Shown: positions 44,596 to 52,921 of the stretch, in pieces
How the letters are laid out: each line of letters opens with the position of its first letter
How positions within the stretch are numbered: the stretch's first letter is position 1
Assembly (NCBI GenBank): GCA_044375975.1
Contig: JBILLQ010000014.1
Coordinates: 1 to 58,089, forward strand
Origin: UBA5018 sp044375975
Lineage (GTDB): Bacteria > Cyanobacteriota > Cyanobacteriia > PCC-6307 > Cyanobiaceae
Reading direction: 5' to 3'
Length of the DNA stretch: 58,089 bases
Notes under the pieces: model-generated
The model's database searches: none
Seen by the model: the letters and a program-made list of their open reading frames with translations, nothing else
What the model was told of the DNA's origin: nothing
Position numbers and translations under genes: made by a program

Positions 44596-44660
44596 CCCAG
44601 GTCAATGGCACAGGTCAGTGGCACAGGTCAGTGGCACAGGTCAGTGGCACAGGTCAGTGG
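44596..44660. repeat. 13-bp tandem array between gcvH and gcvP
   Basis: Five units of the CACAGGTCAGTGG type (first one CCCAGGTCAATGG) follow each other without gaps. Confidence 0.85.
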
Positions 44661-44667
44661 CACAGTT

Positions 44668-44702
44668 CAGTAGCTGAGTTCAGTTCTTGAACTCAGCTAC
44701 TG
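44668..44702. repeat. Perfect 15-bp hairpin downstream of gcvH
   Basis: CAGTAGCTGAGTTCA and TGAACTCAGCTACTG pair fully around the loop GTTCT. It lies 16 bp after the gcvH stop with no T-run on either strand, so it may act as an mRNA 3'-end stabiliser or attenuator between gcvH and gcvP rather than a classic terminator. Confidence 0.7.
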
Positions 44703-44718
44703 AACTCAGCTCCTTAAC

Positions 44719-45144
44719 TCAGTGGCCTTGCACCTGGGCGCCGTAGCTGGCGGCATCCAGCAGCGAGTCCAGCTCGGCCGGGTCGCCAGGGGAGATCACC
44801 AGCAGCCAGCCCTCGCCATAGGGGTCGTTCTGCAGGGTCTCCGGGCTGTCCAAGAGCAGCTCGTTGCGCGCTGTTACCACTCCATTCACCGGGGCGATCA
44901 GCTCCTCCACCGCCTTCACCGATTCGACGCTGCCAAAGCTCTGGCCCTTGGTGAGCTCAGTGCCCACGGCTGGCAACTCCACGAACACAATGTCGCCGAG
45001 CTGATCGATCGCGAAGGCGCTTAAACCCAGCTGCCAGCGATCGCCCGGGCCGTCGCCCGCGCCAGCAGTCGAGCCAGCAGGGACAGCGCGCAGGTATTCG
45101 TGGCTGTCCGCGTAGCGGCATTCGTCGGGGAAGCGGAGAGCCAT
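44719..45144 (-). CDS. gcvH: Glycine cleavage system H protein
   Basis: 141 aa lipoyl carrier that shuttles the aminomethyl group between P, T and L proteins. The lipoyl lysine is K77 in GSVESVKAVEELIAPV. The segments LGLSAFAIDQLGDIVFVELP and NDPYGEGWLLVI are conserved. An insert of about 12 residues (AGSTAGAGDGPG) follows the usual HEYLR region. Same strand as gcvP, 248 bp ahead, and 11 bp after the methionine gamma-lyase-family gene. The T-protein gene is not in the window. Confidence 0.95.
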   Translation of the reverse strand: MALRFPDECRYADSHEYLRAVPAGSTAGAGDGPGDRWQLGLSAFAIDQLGDIVFVELPAVGTELTKGQSFGSVESVKAVEELIAPVNGVVTARNELLLDSPETLQNDPYGEGWLLVISPGDPAELDSLLDAASYGAQVQGH

Positions 45145-45155
45145 CGGAGCGGCAG

Positions 45156-46493
45156 TCAGCGGAAATTGGTCTCGATAGTTTGTCGGAACGCGCCTTGATC
45201 CAGCCCCGCCTGGGCCAGAGCCACCAATGCCCGGTGCAGAGCGATCTGGCCATGGGCCCGATGGGTGCCGCCCTGGGCGTAGAGCACATAGGGTTCGCGC
45301 AGGGGGCCATCGGCGGAAAACTCGCTGGTGCTGCCATCGATGAAGGTGCCACCGGCCATCACCAGTTCGCTGGCATAGCCGGGCATTGGCGCCGGCACTG
45401 GATCGAGATAGGAGCCCACCGGTGAGGCGGCTTGAAAGGCGCGGCAGACGGTAATCAGAGCCTGCTTTGAGCCGAGCTTCACCGCTTGGATCAGATCACT
45501 GCGGCCAGCGCCGGCTTGGGGATGCACCGGGAAACCCAGATCAGCGAACACCGCAGCCACCAACTCGGCGCAAATCAGCGCTTCCGCCACCATCTGGGGA
45601 GCGAGAAATAGCCCCTGGAAGAGCAGGCGGTTTAGATCGAAACTGGTGCCCCCATCCCGGCCAATCCCAGGGGCGGTTAGGCGGCAACAGGCCCGCTCCA
45701 CCAACTCGGCCCGGCCGGCCACATAGCCGCCGGTGGTGGCCAAGGTGCCACCCAGATTTTTGATCAAGGAGCCCGCGATCAGATCAACCCCCACAGCAGG
45801 GGGCTCCAGATCCTCCACCAGTTCCCCATAGCAGTTGTCCACAAACACCAGACAGCCGGGCTGAATCGCCTTAACCCGCTCCACCAGGGCACCGATCTCG
45901 GCCACCTTCAGCGAGGGCCGCCAGCTATAGCCACAGCTGCGCTGGATCAGCACCATCCGGGTGGGTGGGGCGAGGGCATCGTCCAGCCGCTGCACATCCA
46001 CCTGGCCGGCGGCATTCAACGCCAGCTCGTCGTAGCGGATGCCGAATTCCAGCAGCGAGCCCTGGCCCTGGCCGCGGATGCCGATCACCTCCTCCAGGGT
46101 GTCGTAGGGGCGGCCGGTGATGGCCAGCAAGCGATCTCCAGGTCGCAGCACGCCAAACAGGGCGGCAGCAATCGCATGGGTGCCACTCACAAATTGCAAG
46201 CGCACGGCAGCCGCCTCCGCCTGCAGCACCCGGGCGACCACCCGATCGAGCACCTCACGACCCAGATCGCCGTGGCCATAGCCACTCACTGAAGCGAAGT
46301 GGTGAACCCCCAGCCGCTCGGCCGCGAAGGCATCGAGCACCCGCTGGAGCCTTGGGGTGACGGCCTCGGTGTGGCGCGCCGCCAGGGGGGCGATGCGGGC
46401 CTGGGCGGCCGCCAGCCGATCGGCCGCCCAGGCTGATTCGGCAGCCGGGACTGATTCCACCGCCCGGGCGGTGGGGTCGGCGGAGGGGTTCAT
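45156..46493 (-). CDS. Methionine gamma-lyase family protein (aluminium-resistance-type PLP enzyme)
   Basis: 445 aa PLP-dependent fold-type I protein. FVSGTHAIAAALFGVLRPGD is the N-terminal cofactor loop, IQRSCGYSWRPSL follows, and the PLP lysine is in AGSLIKNLGGTLATTGGYVAG. The end region has MAGGTFIDGSTSEFSADGPL. Relatives are labelled aluminium resistance protein or methionine gamma-lyase; the true reaction is not settled. ATG 46493 is chosen because the frame upstream overlaps the divergent desaturase. It precedes gcvH by 11 bp, so it is probably the first gene of a gcvH-gcvP transcript. Confidence 0.88.
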   Translation of the reverse strand: MNPSADPTARAVESVPAAESAWAADRLAAAQARIAPLAARHTEAVTPRLQRVLDAFAAERLGVHHFASVSGYGHGDLGREVLDRVVARVLQAEAAAVRLQFVSGTHAIAAALFGVLRPGDRLLAITGRPYDTLEEVIGIRGQGQGSLLEFGIRYDELALNAAGQVDVQRLDDALAPPTRMVLIQRSCGYSWRPSLKVAEIGALVERVKAIQPGCLVFVDNCYGELVEDLEPPAVGVDLIAGSLIKNLGGTLATTGGYVAGRAELVERACCRLTAPGIGRDGGTSFDLNRLLFQGLFLAPQMVAEALICAELVAAVFADLGFPVHPQAGAGRSDLIQAVKLGSKQALITVCRAFQAASPVGSYLDPVPAPMPGYASELVMAGGTFIDGSTSEFSADGPLREPYVLYAQGGTHRAHGQIALHRALVALAQAGLDQGAFRQTIETNFR

Positions 46494-46531
46494 GGGCTGA
46501 CGCCTAAATTCCTCTTCTACCGGAGAGCACC

Positions 46532-47581
46532 TTGGGTCACAGCTCACTTCCGCCTGGGGTGTCGTCGGCCAACATCCTGCGGGTGCAACGCCCGGGCCCA
46601 TCTGGGGCGCCTCAAGACGCTTACTCATCAGACAGTTACTCAGCAGATGCTGCTGCTGACGCCGATGCCTCGGGCGCCTGGGTGGCCGACAGCCCCAGCG
46701 CCCGGCAGCAAGCCCGCACTCGTGAGGCGGTAGCTCTGAGGCGCGAACCCCTGCCCCCGAAGCAGCGCCGTTACAAGTTCGGCACCACCAGCTTCATGCT
46801 GATCATGCATGTGGGTGCGGTGTTCGCCCTTTTGCCGCGCTTTTGGAGCTGGCAGGCGCTGGTGGCCCTGGCGGTTCTCTACTGGACCACCGTGCTCGGC
46901 GTCACCCTGGGCCTGCATCGAATGCTTGCCCACCGCAGCTTTTTGGCACCCCGGTGGCTGGAGCGGTTGCTGGTGCTGATGGGCGCCCTGGCCTGCCAGA
47001 GCGGTCCGATCGAGTGGGTGGGGCTGCATCGCCACCACCACCGCTATTCCGATCAGCCGAACGATCACCACGACGCCGCCCGCGGCCTCTGGTGGGCCCA
47101 CAGCGCCTGGATGCTGCATGAGATCCCGGCCCTGGCCCACGTGCCACGGCTCACCGGCGATCTGCAGCGAGATCCCTTTTACCGCTGGCTAGATCGCTGG
47201 TTCCTGCTGCTGCAGTGGCCCATAGGCGCTTGTCTGTATGCCTATGGCCAGCTAGCTGATGTCCATGGCGGTGGCCTGGGGCTGGTGTTATGGGCCATTC
47301 CCCTGCGCCTGGTGGTCGTGTATCACGTCACTTGGTTGGTGAATTCGGCCACCCACGCCTGGGGCTACCGCAACTTCGACAGCCCCGACCTTTCCCGCAA
47401 TTGTTGGTGGGTGGCGATCCTCAGTTTTGGCGAGGGTTGGCATAACAACCACCACGCCTATCCCTCCAGCGCCCGGCACGGGCTGCGCTGGTTCGAGCTG
47501 GATATCACCTGGCAGCACGTGCGCCTGCTACGGGCCCTGGGCTGGGTGCGACGGGTGCGCGAGGCCCGCTACCCGGCCTAA
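46532..47581 (+). CDS. Acyl-lipid/acyl-CoA desaturase (DesC-like), copy 1
   Basis: 349 aa membrane di-iron desaturase with the three His boxes HRMLAHRS (about residue 129), HRHHH (about 166) and HNNHH (about 303), and four membrane helices. By family it most likely introduces a delta-9 double bond into membrane fatty acids. The first about 75 residues are a low-complexity Ser/Ala/Asp-rich lead. The start is uncertain: TTG 46532 has a GGAG 8 bp before it, and GTGs at 46559 and 46583 are also in frame. Divergent from the 46493 gene with 38 bp between. A terminator follows. Confidence 0.92.
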   Translation: MGHSSLPPGVSSANILRVQRPGPSGAPQDAYSSDSYSADAAADADASGAWVADSPSARQQARTREAVALRREPLPPKQRRYKFGTTSFMLIMHVGAVFALLPRFWSWQALVALAVLYWTTVLGVTLGLHRMLAHRSFLAPRWLERLLVLMGALACQSGPIEWVGLHRHHHRYSDQPNDHHDAARGLWWAHSAWMLHEIPALAHVPRLTGDLQRDPFYRWLDRWFLLLQWPIGACLYAYGQLADVHGGGLGLVLWAIPLRLVVVYHVTWLVNSATHAWGYRNFDSPDLSRNCWWVAILSFGEGWHNNHHAYPSSARHGLRWFELDITWQHVRLLRALGWVRRVREARYPA

Positions 47582-47634
47582 AGCGGAGCTGCAACCGCTT
47601 TTGCAGGGCACATTTACATCGAATACATTTCCAT

Positions 47635-47662
47635 TGGGCGCCTTTAAATGGCGCCCATTTTT
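47635..47662 (+). terminator. Terminator after desaturase copy 1
   Basis: GGGCGCC and GGCGCCC form the stem, with loop TTTAAAT, followed by ATTTTT. Confidence 0.8.
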
Positions 47663-47694
47663 ATTATTGGGGCGTATTTATATCCTGAATATTG

Positions 47695-47790
47695 CGAGCA
47701 TGAATGCTGCGAGCATGAACGCTGAGAGCATCAATGTTGCGAGCCTGAATCCTGAATATTGCCGATCTTAATGTTGCGAACCTGAATATT
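47695..47790. repeat. Degenerate 15-bp repeats between desaturase 1 and the XRE-like gene
   Basis: Words of the type GCGAGCATGAATGCT and TGCGAGCCTGAATCCTG recur about seven times with drift, reaching into the 3' end of the XRE-like gene. Confidence 0.65.
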
Positions 47791-48511
47791 GCTGGGCTGA
47801 ATTCGGCTTGAACGGTTGGCTGCGCAGCAATTCCAGCAGGCCATTGGCCTCCAGGGCCTGGCCGCCGATCGCCAGGGCCCTGGCGGTGGCAACCAGATCG
47901 GGCAGCTCCGCCTCCAGCTCGGCGGCGGCGTAATCCCGCAGGCCGGCCATCACCTCGGCGAAGCGTTCCTGCCGCTGGCGCCGACTGGCCGGGTAGGCCG
48001 CCAGCAGCGCCTCGCGGCAGAGGCGCCAGGGCTTGCCAGCGGTGAACAACAGGGCCAGGGCGGCGCTGAGATCGGCGGCCTCCGCGTCGGCGATGCGCAG
48101 GTCGAAGGGGGCTGGCGGCAACCGCATGCCCACGAACACCTCGAGCAGCTCGCCCGGCCCCAGCACCGGCTCCCCCTCCCCCTGCACCGCCAGGGCGGAG
48201 GCCTCCAGCGCCGCCAGCAGCTCAAGCTGGCCCTGCAGTTGCCGCCGCAGCCGCTCGGAGAGACCCGCCGGTCCCGCCTCGGCGGCCAGCAGCTGGTTGA
48301 GGCGACCCAGGGTCAAAAACAACTCAGGGCCAGGCGAGGGCAGCTTGCCGTTGCGCAGTTTTGAAAGCTGGGAGCTGTGCACCCTGCCCAGGCCCAGGCT
48401 GTCCGCCAGGGCCGGCAGCACCTTGTGACTCCAGCCATTGCGCTCGTGCCACACCCGGATCAGATGGGCAAAGGCAATGCGGCCAGCAGCGAGCTCATCC
48501 GGATAACCCAA
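47768..48511 (-). CDS. XRE-like helix-turn-helix protein next to the desaturase (247 aa)
   Basis: The N-terminal 75 residues look like a Cro/CI-type helix-turn-helix (LADSLGLGRVHSSQLSKLRN, then PELFLTLGRLNQLLAA). The rest is a helical effector-like part with no recognised ligand motif. The start is TTG 48511 with a strong GGAGG 10 bp before it; no ATG is in frame. It is divergent from desaturase copy 2 with a 100-bp shared region containing a perfect 14-bp palindrome (48560-48573). By inference it is a local regulator of desaturation. Confidence 0.75.
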   Translation of the reverse strand: MGYPDELAAGRIAFAHLIRVWHERNGWSHKVLPALADSLGLGRVHSSQLSKLRNGKLPSPGPELFLTLGRLNQLLAAEAGPAGLSERLRRQLQGQLELLAALEASALAVQGEGEPVLGPGELLEVFVGMRLPPAPFDLRIADAEAADLSAALALLFTAGKPWRLCREALLAAYPASRRQRQERFAEVMAGLRDYAAAELEAELPDLVATARALAIGGQALEANGLLELLRSQPFKPNSAQQYSGSQH

Positions 48512-48559
48512 GCGCCTGAAGCCTCCAGAAACACCATTCGCATCGCAGCCCTGGGGAGG

Positions 48560-48573
48560 ATACGAATTCGTAT
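48560..48573. promoter_or_regulatory. Perfect 14-bp palindrome, candidate operator
   Basis: ATACGAATTCGTAT lies 38 bp before the ATG of desaturase copy 2 and 48 bp before the TTG of the XRE-like gene. A TATCAT just downstream (48577-48582) could be the -10 of the desaturase promoter, so binding here would overlap the promoter. Confidence 0.55.
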
Positions 48574-48611
48574 TGCTATCATTCTATCGAACGATCAGGA
48601 GTCGGTCCAGC

Positions 48612-49610
48612 ATGGCCGCGACACCAGCAGTCCAGCCGAGACCGGGCATCGCCGCCCGCAGCACCCGCCAGCCCGCCACTATCACTGCCGGCGATCGCGT
48701 CAGCCGCCGTGCCGAGGCCCTGCACCAGCCCCGGGCCGGTGAGCCGATGGCCCAGGTGAAACGGGGCACCCCCTGGATCACCATTCTGTTCATGCTCACC
48801 ATCCACCTGCTGGCGGTGGTGGCGCTGCTGCCCCGGTTCTGGAGCCTGCCCGCGGTAAGCAGTTTACTGGTGCTCTATTGGGTCACCGCCTGCCTCGGGG
48901 TGACCATCGGCTACCACCGGATGCTCAGCCACCGAGCTTTCCGGGTGCCCCAGTGGCTGGAGCGCTTCTTCGCCACCTGCGGCGCCCTCAGCTGCCAGCA
49001 CGGTCCGATCGACTGGGTGGGGCTGCACCGGCACCACCACAAATTTTCCGACACCGAGGTGGACCACCACAGCAGCCTCAAGGGCTTCTGGTGGAGCCAC
49101 ATGGGCTGGATGTTCGCCCCGATCCCGGCCATGGCCGCCGTGCCCCGGCTCACCGGCGACCTGGCCCGCGACCCCTACTACCGCTGGTTGAACAACTGGT
49201 TTCTGGTGTTGCAGCTACCGCTGGCGCTACTGCTGTTCTGGATCGGCAGTGCCAGCGGCGTCGGCGGCTGGTCCCTGGTGCTGTGGGGCATCCCCCTGCG
49301 CCTGGTGATCGTGTACCACTTCACCTGGCTGGTGAATTCGGCCACCCATCTCTGGGGGGATACGAGCCATGAGAGCGGCGATCAATCCAAAAACAATGCC
49401 TGGGTGGCGGCGTTCACCTTCGGTGAGGGCTGGCACAACAACCACCACGCCTACCCCCATAGCGCCCGCCATGGCTTTGGTCCCCAGATAGACCTCACCT
49501 GGCAGCACATCCGGCTGCTGCGCTCCCTCGGCCTGGCCCGCCAGGTGCGTCTGCCCGCCGCCCAGCAGGAGGCTGCCACTAGCGAGGAAGGGGGTCGTCG
49601 CGTAGGCTGA
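48612..49610 (+). CDS. Acyl-lipid/acyl-CoA desaturase (DesC-like), copy 2
   Basis: 332 aa, clearly a paralogue of the gene at 46532. The His boxes HRMLSHRA (about residue 102), HRHHH (about 139) and HNNHH (about 275) are all kept, as are WVGLHRHHHKFSD and VNSATHLWGDTSHESGDQSK. Membrane protein of the thylakoid/plasma membrane. The N-terminal 45 residues are low-complexity. ATG 48612 is used. The two copies flank the XRE-like gene, suggesting duplication followed by separate regulation. Confidence 0.93.
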   Translation: MAATPAVQPRPGIAARSTRQPATITAGDRVSRRAEALHQPRAGEPMAQVKRGTPWITILFMLTIHLLAVVALLPRFWSLPAVSSLLVLYWVTACLGVTIGYHRMLSHRAFRVPQWLERFFATCGALSCQHGPIDWVGLHRHHHKFSDTEVDHHSSLKGFWWSHMGWMFAPIPAMAAVPRLTGDLARDPYYRWLNNWFLVLQLPLALLLFWIGSASGVGGWSLVLWGIPLRLVIVYHFTWLVNSATHLWGDTSHESGDQSKNNAWVAAFTFGEGWHNNHHAYPHSARHGFGPQIDLTWQHIRLLRSLGLARQVRLPAAQQEAATSEEGGRRVG

Positions 49611-49645
49611 TCGATCGGTCAGCGATCAGAACCGGTTTCGAACCC

Positions 49646-50104
49646 ATGGCTAAGCGCGTACAAGTCGTTCTCAACGCTGACGTCCTCAGCCTGGGTAAGG
49701 ACGGGGACCTGGTGGAAGTGGCCCCTGGCTATGCCCGCAACTACCTGCTGCCCCAGCGCAAGGCGGTGCCCGTCACCCCGGCGGTGATGCGCCAGGTGGA
49801 GGCCCGCCGCGCCAAGGAAGCCGCCCGCCAGGCGGCCCTCAAGGCGGAGGCAGAAGCCTTCCGCACCGCCTTGACCACCATCGGCCGCTTCACTGTTAAG
49901 AAGCAAACCGGCGGTGACGACGTGCTGTTCGGCACCGTGACCAACGGCGATGTGGCCGAGGTGATCGAGGCCGCCACCAAGAAGGAGCTGGATCGCCGCG
50001 ACATCCTGGTACCCGAAATCCACCGCACCGGCAGCTACAAGGTGCAGATCAAGCTGCACCCCGAGGTGACTGCCGAGATCAACCTGGAAGTGGCCAGCTA
50101 CTGA
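49646..50104 (+). CDS. rplI: 50S ribosomal protein L9
   Basis: 152 aa. The N-terminal domain has VQVVLNADVLSLGKDGDLVE and the conserved YARNYLLPQRKAV that contacts 23S rRNA. A long connecting helix (VEARRAKEAARQAALKAEAE) leads to the C-terminal domain ending in IKLHPEVTAEINLEVASY. Normal length. It precedes dnaB by 115 bp, the usual bacterial rplI-dnaB order. Confidence 0.98.
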   Translation: MAKRVQVVLNADVLSLGKDGDLVEVAPGYARNYLLPQRKAVPVTPAVMRQVEARRAKEAARQAALKAEAEAFRTALTTIGRFTVKKQTGGDDVLFGTVTNGDVAEVIEAATKKELDRRDILVPEIHRTGSYKVQIKLHPEVTAEINLEVASY

Positions 50105-50219
50105 AGGCCTGCAGGTTCCTGGTTGAGACCTGCCCCAATTTCGACGATCTTCTCCGCGCCGTCAGCTCCTTTGGGGTCTGGCGGCGTTCTGTTTCTAGCT
50201 GGTATCCCCACCCCCGCCG

Positions 50220-51629
50220 ATGGCGTCTACCCCCCAGGCGAACTCCGATCCCGGCGAAGCCGCGGGCAGCCGCCGGCGGCAGGAAACGAATTTTGAGGCC
50301 CTGCCCGATTCGGTGCCGCCCCAGAACTTGGAAGCGGAAGAGGCGGTGCTGGGGGGCCTGCTGCTGGATCCCGATGCGATTGGTCGGGTGGCCGACCTGC
50401 TGCGAGCGGAGGCCTTTTATCTATCGGCCCATCGGGAGATTTACCGCACTGCGCTGATGCTGCACAGCCAGGGCAAGCCCACCGACCTCACCGCCATGAC
50501 CGCCTGGCTGGCGGACACAGGTCAATTGGAAAAGGTGGGCGGCAGCGGCCGCCTGGTGGAGCTGGTGGAGCGGGTTACCTCCACCGCCTCCATCGACCAG
50601 GTGGCGCGCCTGGTGATGGACAAATTCCTGCGGCGCCAGCTGATCCGCTCCGGCAATGAGGTGATTGCCCTGGGCTTTGACCAGGGCAAGCCGATGGATC
50701 AGGTGCTCGATGAAGCGGAGCAAAAAATCTTTGCGATCAGCCAGGAGAAACCCAGCCTCGGCCTCACCCCCACCGCTGAAATCCTCACCCGCACCTTCGA
50801 GGAAATCGAGAGCCGCTCGGTGGGCACGGCCGTGGCCGGCATCCCGGTGAACTTCTACGACCTCGACGCGATGACCCAGGGCCTGCAGCGCAGCGACCTG
50901 ATCATCGTGGCCGGTCGCCCCGCCATGGGCAAGACGGCCCTGACGATGAACATCGCCAAGAACGTGGCCCAGTTGCACAGCCTGCCGGTGTGCGTCTTCA
51001 GCTTGGAGATGAGCAAGGAGCAGCTCACCTACCGACTGCTGGCGATGGAAACAGGCATTGAGAGCGGTCGCCTGCGCACCGGCCGGCTGCAGCAGGAAGA
51101 ATGGCCCTTGCTGGGCCAGGGCATCGACCGCCTGGGTCAGATGCCGATCTACATCGACGACAAGCCAAATGCCGGAGTGCTGGAAATGCGTTCCCTATGC
51201 CGGCGCTTGATGGCCGAAACAGGTAGAGAGCTGGGGTTGATCATCATCGACTATCTGCAACTGATGGAGGGCAATGGTTCCGATAATCGGGTGCAGGAGC
51301 TGTCACGGATTACCCGGGGGCTCAAAGGCATGGCGCGGGAATTGAATGTGCCAGTGATCGCCCTTTCCCAGCTCAGCCGCAGCGTCGAATCGCGCACCAA
51401 CAAGCGGCCGATGCTCAGCGATCTGCGCGAATCTGGCTCAATCGAACAGGATGCCGATCTGGTGCTGATGATCTATCGCGATGAGTACTACAACCCCGAC
51501 ACCACCGATCGAGGCATCACCGAAGTAATCGTCACCAAGCACCGCAACGGCCCGGTTGGCCCAGTGAAGCTGCTGTTTGAGCCCCAGTTCACCCGCTTCC
51601 GCAACCTGGCGGCACCAGGCGGCTTCTAA
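50220..51629 (+). CDS. dnaB: Replicative DNA helicase DnaB
   Basis: 469 aa RecA-fold hexameric helicase of the replication fork. The N-terminal domain has PQNLEAEEAVLGGLLLDPDA. Walker A is VAGRPAMGKTALTMNIA (about residue 233), Walker B is LGLIIIDYLQLME, and LSQLSRSVESRTNKRPMLSD leads to the arginine finger region. No intein interrupts the ATPase core, unlike several cyanobacterial dnaB genes. ATG 50220 gives a short polar lead. Confidence 0.98.
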   Translation: MASTPQANSDPGEAAGSRRRQETNFEALPDSVPPQNLEAEEAVLGGLLLDPDAIGRVADLLRAEAFYLSAHREIYRTALMLHSQGKPTDLTAMTAWLADTGQLEKVGGSGRLVELVERVTSTASIDQVARLVMDKFLRRQLIRSGNEVIALGFDQGKPMDQVLDEAEQKIFAISQEKPSLGLTPTAEILTRTFEEIESRSVGTAVAGIPVNFYDLDAMTQGLQRSDLIIVAGRPAMGKTALTMNIAKNVAQLHSLPVCVFSLEMSKEQLTYRLLAMETGIESGRLRTGRLQQEEWPLLGQGIDRLGQMPIYIDDKPNAGVLEMRSLCRRLMAETGRELGLIIIDYLQLMEGNGSDNRVQELSRITRGLKGMARELNVPVIALSQLSRSVESRTNKRPMLSDLRESGSIEQDADLVLMIYRDEYYNPDTTDRGITEVIVTKHRNGPVGPVKLLFEPQFTRFRNLAAPGGF

Positions 51630-52714
51630 GCGCCGACCATCAAGCGAAGCTCCATAAATAAGCGCAGGCCAGCAAGCGAAGCTCCATGCACTCCACGGCT
51701 TGCTTAGCATGGGGCGGCTAGCCATGGAGCGGGCTAGCCATGGGGCGGGCTAGCCATGCGAATTAATTACGCTGCTGACTAGCCAAACCGCCAACCGCTC
51801 GCCCCAAATCATTCAGCTTTAGCTTGATTACCGCAAACAGAATCCAGAGGCCATGGACACATAGACGGGGAGTAGCGGCAAAATGCAGTGGCCACAAAAG
51901 CCGATTGGCCTAGCCAGATGGCGCATAGCGCAGGCGCATCACAGCAGCCAAAACAGCGCACTTCGAAAATATCCTTTCGCCCCCTGCGAGCAAGTGAAAG
52001 TCAAAGTATTGCAATACTTTTCACACCGCCGGACCAGCGAGATTTGGCTTTTTCTCGGCGCCCAACGGCAGACGACAAAGTGCTCGGCGATATACAGGTG
52101 GCACGCAGACGGCATGCAGTGAGCATGCAGGGAGCACACAGGAAGCATGCATGCAGGAAACGTGCAGGGATTACGCTTAGAGCACGCAGGAAGCAAATAG
52201 AGAATAAACGGGTAATAGATAAAGCATGGGCTGAGTATGGACAGAAGACAGATAGAGCATAAACTAAAAATTGACTAAGAATAGGCTAAACATAGATAAA
52301 AATGAACTAAAATGAACCAAAATAGATTAAATTAGACTGAGCGCGGACAAAAAATAGACGGAAAAAAGCTAAGGATGCCTGGGGCTTTCTGTCTAGAGCA
52401 GGAGGGATAGGTACTTTTTTGGCCCCCGTGGGTTGTTGATAGCAGTTAAGGAAGCTCTGACAAACCCTAGCCACGACCAATGGAGCCCCGATGCCGCAAA
52501 GCCCCTCGGGTTACTGGATCATGGAAATGGCGATTTATCAGAGCTTCGCTAGGGAGTAAAAAGCACCGCAGCCCCAAAGAGACCCTGGGAAACTTTAATC
52601 TTGGCAGGGAGAGATTAGACAGCAATTGACACAATAATTACAGCGTCAGCGACTAACTAACTATCCGAAGCCGCCTTAAATGCCGCGGTACTTTAACAAG
52701 GAATCAGTGGCGGG
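51630..52714. other. Long repeat-rich spacer after dnaB
   Basis: A 1.1-kb stretch without a convincing gene. It contains 16-bp tandem units CATGGGGCGGGCTAGC (51709-51758), repeated CATGCAGG/GGAAGC words (52100-52200), a strongly A-rich drifted array (52258-52375, recurring ACTAAAAATnGA words) and MITE copy C (52448-52552). ORFs at 51883-52262 (plus) and 51939-52196 (minus) lack ribosome sites and protein-like composition. Confidence 0.6.
52448..52552 (-). repeat. MITE-like element, copy C (inverted)
   Basis: Its left end AAGGAAGCTCTGACAAACC pairs with GATTTATCAGAGCTTCGCT at the right. The interior (ATGCCGCAAAG, GGAAATGGCGATTTATCAGAG) matches the reverse complement of copy B. Confidence 0.75.
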
Positions 52715-52921
52715 TCAGGCTTTAATGAAGTTCTTAACATCGGCACTATTGCCCTGGAAGCTACTGGCAAAGCCATAGCCCCACAGACCGAGGCCAACAT
52801 TGGTGACATCATTGGACTGCTTGATGCCAGTGAAATTGGTCACCTTGGTGATGTTAGTTGGCTTATAGCCACCACTCATCAGCTCAGCTTGCACATCGGC
52901 CAGCAGATTGATGTTAGACAT
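52715..52921 (-). CDS. Putative double-glycine leader peptide (bacteriocin-like precursor, 68 aa)
   Basis: The first 18 residues MSNINLLADVQAELMSGG have the pattern of a double-glycine leader: spaced hydrophobics, ELMSGG, then the presumed cut before YKPTN. Such leaders are removed by C39-peptidase ABC transporters. The mature part (50 aa) is rich in Asn, Thr, Ser and Gly, ends NSADVKNFIKA, and carries a hydrophobic GLGLWGYGFASS core. No Cys, so no lanthionine rings. GGAG lies 7 bp before the ATG. No transporter or modifying enzyme is in the window. Similar short proteins occur in marine Synechococcus. A secreted peptide is inference. Confidence 0.7.
   Translation of the reverse strand: MSNINLLADVQAELMSGGYKPTNITKVTNFTGIKQSNDVTNVGLGLWGYGFASSFQGNSADVKNFIKA

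Noticed and set aside
51883..52262. ORFs on both strands in the spacer after dnaB
   Set aside because: They follow repeated CATGCAGG/GGAAGC words, lack ribosome sites, and have unlikely Cys/His-rich sequences on the minus strand.
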